11,243 nt of DNA. Source: an uncultured Pseudodesulfovibrio sp. (GTDB lineage: Bacteria > Desulfobacterota > Desulfovibrionia > Desulfovibrionales > Desulfovibrionaceae). Made by a program: the position numbers and the translations under genes. The stretch lies in contig CAMYLL010000059.1 of the NCBI GenBank assembly GCA_947259235.1, positions 1-11,243 of the forward strand. Direction: 5' to 3'. The notes beneath the pieces are model-generated. The model was not told the origin of the DNA, ran no database searches, and saw only the letters and a program-made list of their open reading frames with translations. Shown here piece by piece: positions 5,522 through 11,243 of the stretch; the first letter of the stretch is position 1; each line of letters starts with the position of its first letter.

Positions 5522-7779
5522 GCCTGTCCTCCCATGATGCGCATGCGGTGGCTCCACGTGTTGTGGACCAGATAGCCGCCGTCCGTTTCCTCGAATTCAA
5601 CCCAGTAGGTGACCACGGTCGGGCGGAACGAGGCGAGGCTGTGGCCTGTCTCGCTGTTATGAAAGCATCGTCCTGTCTCCCGGACCTGGAGGAGCACCTT
5701 CTGGATGTCGGTTTTCAGGATGCGCCGCTCTTCCATGGCCCGGGCGGCCTCGTCGGTGAAGCGGACCTCAATGGACTCGTGCGGCAGGGACGCATCGTCC
5801 CCGGTTGACCGCCACAGCTCTGTGAGGAGGCGCTCCCTGAGGCGGGCCCTGTTCTCGCGGCGGGCGGAGTAGCCCGGGGACGGCCTCGCTCCTGGGTCGC
5901 CCCCGACGGGGAACAGCAGGTCGTAGAGATGCACGGCCCGTTTGCCCGTCTTGGCGAGCATGTCGCGGCACATGGCGCAATAGGTGACGAAGTCTTCGTC
6001 CGCAGCGGCGGCCCTGCGTCTGGCCGCGGCCGTGCCCAGCTCCGGGTTGGCCTCGGCCAGCAGGCCGCCGTAGCCGCAACATTCGGTGGTGGCCCCGGTC
6101 AGCTTCGGCTCCACGGTGGGGATGTGCAGCTGGTCGAGCAGGGCGCGGACGTCCTCCAGCAGGGCCGGATTGTGGCGCGCCCCGCAGGGGTCGTTGATGG
6201 CCAGGGGGGCGCTTGTGACGGATTCGCCGCCCACCCCCAGCGCCCGCAGAATGGACCAGTGCGAGGATATCTCGGCATCGGGAAGCCGGTCCCGCAGGAT
6301 GTTGAGGCAGGTGGGACAGGCCACGATGAGCTTGGGCCTGCCCAGCTCCTCCCACTGGCTTCTGAGCAGGGCCACGGATTCGTCCATGAGCGCCTCGCGC
6401 CCGGACCACTGCGCCGGAGCACCGCAGCAGCGCAGCATCAGGCCCACGCTGCCGATTCGCTGGCGCAGGTCGGCATAGGCGGCCTCCACCGCGTCGGGCG
6501 CGGACGCCGTGAGCTGACAGCCGGGGAAGAACAGGTACTCGCTGGTCTCGGCCCCCGGCGCATGGCGGGCCAGGGCGCTCCTGTCGCCATTGGCAAAGGC
6601 CATGTCGCGCAGGGCGAACTCGTGGGCGGACTGGGGCATCGTGCCTTTCCTGACCATGGTGCGGCGCGCCTCCAGGCAGACCTCGGCCATGGAGAAATCC
6701 TCGGGGCACAGGGTTTCGCACAGGCCGCACAGCATGCAGGAGTTGATCATGGTGTTCGCCTGCCGGGTTCCCATGACGATGGATTCGTTGTTGTAGACCT
6801 GACGCACGTAGATCTTGGGATAGGACTTGTAGTGCTTGAGAAATTCGCAGTTTTTCACGCACTCCATGCATTCGCACTGGAGACATCGCCGGGCCTCCTC
6901 ATGCGCCTGTTCCTCGCCGTAGCCGGTTCCGGCGGGGATGGCCGGGGCCGGGGCCACGCCCTCCACGTTTGTATACAGCCGGGTGGCGCAGGGGCCTTCC
7001 TGCTCGCGGCCGGAGACCATGGAGACGCCCTGGGTGAACCGCTCAATGGAGTTGGCGGCGCGGCGTCCGGCCGCGGCCTGCATCACGGGCGAGGTCTCGC
7101 CCGCACGGCTGGCAAAGAGACCGGTGTGCAGGGTTCCCAGGGTGATCTCGTCGGGCTGCCCGAGGTCCGTCAGGGACAGGGGCGCGGCGTCGGAGTCGAT
7201 GAACACGGCGTCATGCGTCTCAAGGAGGGAGTCGAGGAGCGTGGAGTCGATTGTGACGTCGGTCCTGATCCTCGCGCCCAGCGTCGCAAGGTTTTCCATC
7301 TCCCGGAGAAAGGCGTCGCGCGGGAGCTGTGACTCGGGCAGGTCGAGCAGGCTGCCGCCGGGATTCTGGCAGTGAAGGGTGACGTCAAAGCCCCTGCGGG
7401 CCATCTCCCATGCGGCGCACAGGCCGGTCATGCCGCCGCCGATGATTGCCACGGCCTTGCCCCGCGAGGGGAGCGGGCGGGGTGGGGCCACGGGCGCGGC
7501 ATGCTTGGCGCAGAAGCGCTCCAGGGCGCCCATCTCGATGCCGCCGCCCAGGGGGGAGCGGACGCAGGCGTCCCGGCACGGCGCGTCGCACAGGCGGGCG
7601 AGCACCCCGGGCAGGGGCATGGTTTTGGCGATGGTTGCCCAGGCCTTGTCCCACCGTTTCTGTCCCAGCAGGGCGCAGACGGTGCGGACATCCACATGCA
7701 GGGGGCACGCCGCCGTGCATCGGGGGCTTTCCTCCTGGATGCACTTGCGTTCCCAGTGTCTCAGCTCGGCCTGTTCCAT
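5518..7779 (-). CDS. Iron-sulfur/flavin oxidoreductase with two CCG modules, likely redox partner of Mop
   Basis: A 753-residue protein with several redox modules. Residues 1-95 resemble the Fe-S domain of glutamate synthase small subunits (C13, C21, C25, C64, C68, C72). A dinucleotide-binding turn, AIIGGGMTGLCAAW (111-124), and a GRRAANSIERF segment (238-248) mark a GltD-type FAD part. Only about 170 residues separate residue 108 from 280, too few for the usual FAD plus NAD(P)H domains, and no second glycine-rich turn is visible. Next come Cys groups at 299-311 and 348-358 (CMLCGLCETLCP), like a two-cluster ferredoxin domain. Two CCG modules follow, with CCG at 451-453 and 567-569 and further Cys at 421, 488, 491, 532, 601 and 604, as in HdrB/HdrD-type subunits. 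The last 115 residues match nothing I recognise. The ATG at 7779 (MEQAELRHW) is preferred over the one at 7818, which lies inside the stem-loop; its ribosome site is weak (GCGGGGT). I recall this family as 'pyridine nucleotide-disulfide oxidoreductase/dicluster-binding protein'. Electron transfer with Mop is inferred. Confidence 0.88.
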   Translation of the reverse strand: MEQAELRHWERKCIQEESPRCTAACPLHVDVRTVCALLGQKRWDKAWATIAKTMPLPGVLARLCDAPCRDACVRSPLGGGIEMGALERFCAKHAAPVAPPRPLPSRGKAVAIIGGGMTGLCAAWEMARRGFDVTLHCQNPGGSLLDLPESQLPRDAFLREMENLATLGARIRTDVTIDSTLLDSLLETHDAVFIDSDAAPLSLTDLGQPDEITLGTLHTGLFASRAGETSPVMQAAAGRRAANSIERFTQGVSMVSGREQEGPCATRLYTNVEGVAPAPAIPAGTGYGEEQAHEEARRCLQCECMECVKNCEFLKHYKSYPKIYVRQVYNNESIVMGTRQANTMINSCMLCGLCETLCPEDFSMAEVCLEARRTMVRKGTMPQSAHEFALRDMAFANGDRSALARHAPGAETSEYLFFPGCQLTASAPDAVEAAYADLRQRIGSVGLMLRCCGAPAQWSGREALMDESVALLRSQWEELGRPKLIVACPTCLNILRDRLPDAEISSHWSILRALGVGGESVTSAPLAINDPCGARHNPALLEDVRALLDQLHIPTVEPKLTGATTECCGYGGLLAEANPELGTAAARRRAAAADEDFVTYCAMCRDMLAKTGKRAVHLYDLLFPVGGDPGARPSPGYSARRENRARLRERLLTELWRSTGDDASLPHESIEVRFTDEAARAMEERRILKTDIQKVLLQVRETGRCFHNSETGHSLASFRPTVVTYWVEFEETDGGYLVHNTWSHRMRIMGGQA
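5528..5532 (-). promoter_or_regulatory. Ribosome binding site deciding the start of the two-CxxC protein
   Basis: GGAGG sits 6 bases before the ATG at 5521, inside the last codons of the upstream oxidoreductase. It settles the start at MSMIRIPEAD rather than the ATG 36 bases further upstream, and the ATG overlaps the upstream TGA (ATGA). Confidence 0.75.
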
Positions 7780-7805
7780 GTCGACCCCGCGTGAAAGAAG
7801 GTGAA

Positions 7806-7839
7806 GACAGCGGCCCATGCGCGAGCACGGACCGCTGTC
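7806..7839 (-). promoter_or_regulatory. 15-bp stem-loop between mop and the downstream oxidoreductase
   Basis: The outer arms GACAGCGG and CCGCTGTC pair perfectly. A U-G pair and the inner arms CCGTGC and GCATGG (one G-U pair) continue the helix to a 4-base loop, TCGC, giving 15 continuous pairs in 34 bases. The two wobble pairs form only in RNA copied in the direction of the genes; on the other strand they become C-A and A-C mismatches, which points to a function in the minus-strand transcript. It starts 18 bases after the mop stop and ends 26 bases before the likely start of the next gene. The sequence after it (TTCACCTTCTTTCACG) is pyrimidine-rich but is not a clean U-run. A 3'-end stabiliser, processing site or leaky terminator for mop is likely. 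Confidence 0.7.
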
Positions 7840-7857
7840 GGTTGCGGTGTGTTTGTC

Positions 7858-10575
7858 TTAACCCTTGAGTCCGGCGAGGACCTTTTCGGGCAGTGCGGGC
7901 AGCTTCTTGATGCGCACGCCGCAGGCGTTGTAGATGGCGTTGATCACGGCGGCATGGGGGCAGGTGAGCGGGAGCTCGCCCACGCCGGATGCGCCAAAGG
8001 GACCGTCGGGCCGCGCGCTCTCGATATACTCCAGCACCATGTCGTCCGGGATCTGCTTGATGTACGGGAAGCCCGCGCCTTTCATGGTGGCGTGCTTCTC
8101 GATGTCCTCGTAGTCTTCATACAGGGCCAGGCCGATGGCCTGGGCCAGCCCGCCGTACATCTGGCCGTCCACGACCAGCTTGTTGTTGATCTTGCCGATT
8201 TCGGCCACGCAGGTCATCTTTTCCACCGTGGTCTTGCCGGTGGAAAGCTCCACGGCCACCTCGGCCAGGAATGCGCCGTACATGTAGCAGGCAAAGGGGC
8301 TGCCCTGTCCGTTGTCGTCACAGGCAGTGGCCGGAGCGGTCCATTTGCCGTTGTAGCGGACGGGGATCTTCTCATCGATCATTTCCTGATAGGTGCGGAA
8401 GGAGCCGTCGCTCTTGCGCATGCCGCCCAGGAGCAGCTCGCAGGCGGCCTTGATGCCCTGGCCCACGACGACCTGGGAGCGGCTGCCGCCGGCGGGGCCG
8501 CCGTTGGGGCAGTTGCGGGTGTCGTTGAGGACGATCTTGATCTGGTCGGGAGCCAGGCCCAGGGGGCGCAGGGCCTCGTGAGCCGTGCCCAGGGTCCCCA
8601 TGTCCGCGCCCTGGCCGTGGTCGTGCCAGCAGGTCAGCACGGTGACCGTGCCGTCCTCGTTGAGCTGGGTGTCCACCTCGGCGGTGTCGGGCCCGTCCAG
8701 GCCGGAGCCGTAGACGCCCAGGGCGATGCCCACGCCGCGTTTGACCTCGGCGGTGGAGTTGGCCGCCGCGCGTTTTTTTGCTTCGGCGTACTTGGGTCGG
8801 AGGGCGTCCAGGATGTCGGGCAGGGAGTAGACTTCCGGGTCCTGCCCGGTGGGAGTCGTGGACCCCTTGCGATAGGCGTTCTTGTAGCGCAGCTCCAGCG
8901 GGTCCATGCCGATCTTCTCGGCCATCATGTCCACCAGCACCTCGGAGGCGAACTCCGACTGCGGGGAGCCGTAGCCGCGGAAGGCGGAGCCCCAGGCGTG
9001 GTTGGTGGCCACGGTGCGGCCCATGCCGCGGATGTTGGCGATGTCATAGCCCGCGCCGATGAACTGGGCGCCGCGCAGGGTCAGCAGGTCGCCGAACTCG
9101 GAGTAGGGGCCGTGGTCCACGGTCCAGTCTGTTTCCATGCCGAGCATCTTGCCGTCGGCGTCGCAGGCCAGGCGCACGTTCATGAAGAACGGGGACCGCT
9201 TGCCGGTGTAGGTCTGTTGCTGATGCCAGGAGTAGTTCAGGAACACGGGCTTGCCCGTGGCGAGGCAGGCCGCGCCCACAAGGGCCTCCATGGTGGGAGA
9301 GAACTTGTAGCCGAAGGTACCGCCGGCCGGGTTCTGGACCATGATCAGGTTCTCGGGCTCCACGCCGAGGCCCGGGGCGATCATGTACAGGTGCAGGTGC
9401 AGGCCGATGGATTTTGAGTGGATGCACAGCTTGCCCTCGTCGTCGAGATAGGCCAGGCCGACGTCCGGCTCGATGGGCATGTGGGGCTGGCGGCCGACGT
9501 AGAAGTCGTCCTCCAGCACGTGGGCGGCCGAGGCGAATATGGGCTCGGTGTCCTCGCCCTTGGCGATGCGCTGCTCGAAGTAGACGTTGGGGGTTCCGGG
9601 GTGAATCTCTATGGCGTCGTCGCCCATGGCCGCCGGGGCGCTCATGTACTCGGGCAGGCGCTCCAGCTCGACCTTGACCTTGGCGGCCGCGGCCTTGGCG
9701 TGCTTGTCCGTGTCGGCGCAGACGATGGCGATGGCGTCGCCGTACTGGAATACCTTCTCGTCGCACAGGATCGGACGGTCCCAGCCGTCGCCCTTGTTGG
9801 ACGGGAAGGTGATCAGGCCGGTGATGCGGTTCTTGCCCTTGATGTCCTTGTGGGTGACGACCTTCTCGACGCCGGGCATGGCCTCGGCCTCGCTGGTGTC
9901 GATGGACAGGATCTTTGCGTGGGAGACCTCGGACTGGACCAGGGCGAGCTTGAGGGTTCCCTGGGGCATCTTGATGCCCAGGTCCGCGCCGTAGTCGAGG
10001 GTTCCGGTGACCTTGGCGACGGCCGTGGGCCGGGGGTATTTCGTCCCCCATATGCGGCCGTCCTCGGGAATGGTGAAGGAGAGATCGTCGATGGATTTGT
10101 CGCCCCGCAGAACGGCGGCGGCGTCCAAGACGGCATCCACGAGCTGCTTGTAGCCGGTACAGCGGCAGGCATTGCGATATTTCTGGAACCAGTCGCGGAT
10201 GTCGTCGCGGGTGGGGCTGGGGTTGGAGTCCAGCAGCGCCTTGGTGGAGACGATGAAGCCGGGGGTGCAGAAGCCGCACTGCGCGCCGCCGTGGGCCATC
10301 CATGCCACCTGGATGGGGTGCATGTTGTCCGGTGTGCCGATGCCCTCGGTGGTGGTGATGACGGCGTTTTCCTTGACGCGGCTCATCTTCATGGAACAGG
10401 AGCGGATCAGCTTGCCGTCCATGATGACGCTGCAGCTGCCGCACTGTCCGGTTCCGCAGCCCACCTTGACGCTGGTCAGCCCCAGATTCTCGCGCAGGAC
10501 ATTGGCGAGGGATTCGTCCTGCTCGCATATCACCGTCCTGGTGACGCCGTTGACGCGGAGTAGTAATTTGATCAT
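7858..10575 (-). CDS. mop: Aldehyde oxidoreductase (molybdenum hydroxylase, xanthine oxidase family)
   Basis: A cytoplasmic-type, 905-residue single-chain molybdenum hydroxylase that oxidises aldehydes to carboxylic acids (R-CHO + H2O to R-COOH + 2e- + 2H+). The plant-type [2Fe-2S] cluster is bound by C40, C45, C48 and C60. The second cluster is bound by C100, C103, C137 and C139 (NACRCTGYK). The molybdenum domains follow from about residue 170: GRQPHMPIEPDV (361-372), GGTFGYKFSP (418-427, with the F421-G422 seen in D. gigas Mop) and GVGELPL with the catalytic glutamate at E867 (E869 in D. gigas). Remembered D. gigas Mop is 907 residues and the N-terminal 430 residues align without gaps; the cluster cysteines have the same numbers. 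There is no FAD domain between the Fe-S and Mo parts and no Tat signal, as in that enzyme. The cofactor expected is molybdopterin cytosine dinucleotide. The start is fixed by AAGGAGG 9 bases upstream and by alignment; the stop is TAA. Natural substrate and electron acceptor cannot be read from the sequence. Confidence 0.97.
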   Translation of the reverse strand: MIKLLLRVNGVTRTVICEQDESLANVLRENLGLTSVKVGCGTGQCGSCSVIMDGKLIRSCSMKMSRVKENAVITTTEGIGTPDNMHPIQVAWMAHGGAQCGFCTPGFIVSTKALLDSNPSPTRDDIRDWFQKYRNACRCTGYKQLVDAVLDAAAVLRGDKSIDDLSFTIPEDGRIWGTKYPRPTAVAKVTGTLDYGADLGIKMPQGTLKLALVQSEVSHAKILSIDTSEAEAMPGVEKVVTHKDIKGKNRITGLITFPSNKGDGWDRPILCDEKVFQYGDAIAIVCADTDKHAKAAAAKVKVELERLPEYMSAPAAMGDDAIEIHPGTPNVYFEQRIAKGEDTEPIFASAAHVLEDDFYVGRQPHMPIEPDVGLAYLDDEGKLCIHSKSIGLHLHLYMIAPGLGVEPENLIMVQNPAGGTFGYKFSPTMEALVGAACLATGKPVFLNYSWHQQQTYTGKRSPFFMNVRLACDADGKMLGMETDWTVDHGPYSEFGDLLTLRGAQFIGAGYDIANIRGMGRTVATNHAWGSAFRGYGSPQSEFASEVLVDMMAEKIGMDPLELRYKNAYRKGSTTPTGQDPEVYSLPDILDALRPKYAEAKKRAAANSTAEVKRGVGIALGVYGSGLDGPDTAEVDTQLNEDGTVTVLTCWHDHGQGADMGTLGTAHEALRPLGLAPDQIKIVLNDTRNCPNGGPAGGSRSQVVVGQGIKAACELLLGGMRKSDGSFRTYQEMIDEKIPVRYNGKWTAPATACDDNGQGSPFACYMYGAFLAEVAVELSTGKTTVEKMTCVAEIGKINNKLVVDGQMYGGLAQAIGLALYEDYEDIEKHATMKGAGFPYIKQIPDDMVLEYIESARPDGPFGASGVGELPLTCPHAAVINAIYNACGVRIKKLPALPEKVLAGLKG

Positions 10576-10584
10576 TCGAGCGTT

Positions 10585-10591
10585 CCTCCTT
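10585..10591 (-). promoter_or_regulatory. Strong ribosome binding site of mop
   Basis: AAGGAGG sits 9 bases before the ATG at 10575. It is the closest match to the full Shine-Dalgarno consensus among the genes here, fitting high, independent translation of the catalytic subunit. Confidence 0.8.
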
Positions 10592-10613
10592 GGTCTGTCT
10601 TTGTTTCTGGTGT

Positions 10614-10638
10614 CGCTGGCTTCGAGGGTGAAGCCGCG
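10614..10638 (-). promoter_or_regulatory. Stem-loop in the mop leader
   Basis: On the minus strand GGCTTC and GAAGCC form a perfect 6-bp stem around a 6-base loop (ACCCTC). Beyond a single bulged A, CGC and GCG add three more pairs. It lies 10 bases past the stop of the molybdopterin-binding gene and 38 bases before the mop start. No U-run follows, so it does not look like an intrinsic terminator; a processing or mRNA-stabilising role is inference. I saw no convincing sigma70 or sigma54 promoter in the 73-base gap. Confidence 0.45.
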
Positions 10639-10648
10639 TGTCTGAAAA

Positions 10649-11243
10649 CTATTTTCCGAAGGGACAGGTCGGATAGCGGCAGGTCTCGCACCCTGCGCAA
10701 AAGCCGCCGTGCCCCATGGCCACGATGTCCTGGCGGGTGATTGTCCGGCCCGCCAGCAGCCGGGGAACCACCAGGTCGAAAATGCTGGCCCGGTAGTACA
10801 TGACGCAGCCGGGGAGCCCCAGGATGGGCACGCCGTCGAGCATGGCGATCATGAACATGACGCCGGGGAAAGTGGGCGCGCCGTAGGTGACGACCTCGGC
10901 CCCGGTGGCCCTGATGGCCGTGGGGGTCTGGTCGTCCGGGTCAACCGACATGCCTCCGGTGACCACGACCATCTCGGCCCCCTCGGCGATGAAGGCGAGG
11001 ATGGCGTCGCGGGTCATGGCCGGATCGTCGGAGGCGAAACGCTGATCCATGACGGTGGAGCCCAGCCTGTCGAATTTTTCGCGGATGACCGGGCCGAATT
11101 TGTCCTTGATGCGGCCGTGGTAGACCTCGCTGCCCGTGGTCACCAGACCCACCTTGTGATGGATGAAGGGGAGGACTCCGACCACGTAGGGATACTCGGC
11201 GCAGATGGCCTCCACGCGCCTGATCTTTTCCTCGTCGATGACA
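10649..11243 (-). CDS. Molybdopterin-binding protein (MoaB/Mog/MoeA-type domain), 3' part
   Basis: The last 197 residues are visible; the frame stays open to the right edge, so the start lies outside. An internal GTG at 11215 could be read as a start but the frame continues upstream of it in the same style. The MoaB/Mog fold is shown by VGLVTTGSEVYHGRI (visible residues 31-45), VVVTGGMSVDPDD (92-104) and ILGLPGCVMYY (140-150); this family binds molybdopterin and acts in adenylylation or molybdenum insertion. After this comes a cysteine tail, Cx2Cx2Cx4C at visible residues 182, 185, 188 and 193, ending in CPFGK, suited to binding an Fe-S cluster or zinc. I recall the same tail in molybdopterin-binding proteins beside molybdenum hydroxylases of anaerobes. 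It is first in the visible gene order, 73 bases before mop, so a role in loading cofactor into Mop is inferred. The stop is TAG. Confidence 0.88.
   Translation of the reverse strand, partial: VIDEEKIRRVEAICAEYPYVVGVLPFIHHKVGLVTTGSEVYHGRIKDKFGPVIREKFDRLGSTVMDQRFASDDPAMTRDAILAFIAEGAEMVVVTGGMSVDPDDQTPTAIRATGAEVVTYGAPTFPGVMFMIAMLDGVPILGLPGCVMYYRASIFDLVVPRLLAGRTITRQDIVAMGHGGFCAGCETCRYPTCPFGK

Noticed and set aside
4190..5600. Extended starts for the methyltransferase (back to 5600) and the C-GCAxxG protein (back to 4992).
   Set aside because: The extra residues are frame shadows of the upstream genes, Arg/Pro/Gly-rich and without domain content. Starts at 5303 and 4644 have the right spacing to the neighbours.
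7780..7818. Longer N-terminus for the Fe-S/flavin protein starting at ATG 7818.
   Set aside because: No ribosome site precedes it, and its start codon and first codons lie within the 15-bp stem-loop. The family-like sequence begins at MEQAELRHW (7779).
7806..7839. Reading the stem-loop after mop as a classical intrinsic terminator.
   Set aside because: The bases after the stem are TTCACCTTCTTTCACG, not a continuous T-run, and co-directional genes continue 26 bases later. Partial termination is possible but not shown.
8773..8779. A second A7 run, inside mop, also in phase for -1 slippage (GCA AAA AAA CGC).
   Set aside because: A shift there would leave the mop frame mid-protein and has no downstream gene to join. 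It is most simply lysine codons, and it weakens the argument that A7 runs here must be functional.
7801..9417. Plus-strand open frame of 538 residues opposite mop, and other long plus-strand frames (such as 1575-2762 and 5929-7332).
   Set aside because: They lie antisense to genes with clear family motifs. Their composition (Gly/Ala/Arg/His-rich) is what GC-rich coding DNA gives in the reverse frame, and none shows a recognisable domain.

Overview
The window is a single, tightly packed minus-strand gene block of about 65% G+C. It looks like a chromosomal segment of a Desulfovibrio/Pseudodesulfovibrio-type sulfate reducer. The main reason is a 905-residue molybdenum hydroxylase that, from memory, aligns almost without gaps to the structurally characterised 907-residue aldehyde oxidoreductase (Mop) of Desulfovibrio gigas. 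The gene order also matches, as I recall it, the D. vulgaris Hildenborough DVU_1551-DVU_1559 neighbourhood. No database search was run.

Layout, read in the direction of transcription (right to left):
(1) 11243-10649: 3' part of a MoaB/Mog-type molybdopterin-binding protein with a cysteine-rich tail.
(2) 10575-7858: mop, complete, with the strongest ribosome binding site of the window.
(3) 7779-5518: large iron-sulfur/flavin oxidoreductase with two CCG (heterodisulfide-reductase-like) modules.
(4) 5521-5306: 71-residue two-CxxC redox or zinc-ribbon protein.
(5) 5303-4638: SAM-dependent methyltransferase.
(6) 4644-4189: C-GCAxxG-C-C family protein.
(7) 4192-2861: multi-cluster radical SAM protein (TrsS-like).
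(8) 2864-1551: PaaK-like AMP-forming acyl-CoA ligase.
(9) 1554-535: XdhC-type maturation factor.
(10) 538-1: MocA-like nucleotidyltransferase, running off the left edge.

How the genes fit together: Mop oxidises aldehydes to carboxylates using molybdopterin cytosine dinucleotide (MCD) and two [2Fe-2S] clusters. The nucleotidyltransferase, XdhC factor and molybdopterin-binding protein are a natural MCD synthesis, sulfuration and insertion set. The iron-sulfur/flavin protein is the likely electron partner. The remaining five genes (two-CxxC protein, methyltransferase, C-GCAxxG protein, radical SAM protein, CoA ligase) have no established role with Mop and form the undescribed core. They could build or modify a cofactor or substrate, or handle the carboxylate that Mop makes.

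Expression architecture: genes 3 to 10 are joined by 4- or 7-base overlaps or a 2-base gap, so they look translationally coupled. mop is set apart by two gaps of 73 and 78 bases, each holding a stem-loop. The one between mop and gene 3 is a 15-bp stem with a 4-base loop. An A7 run just before the methyltransferase stop forms an in-frame A-AAA-AAG heptamer whose -1 frame is that of the next gene. There are no tRNA or rRNA genes, insertion sequences or CRISPR arrays, and no non-coding stretch longer than 78 bases.
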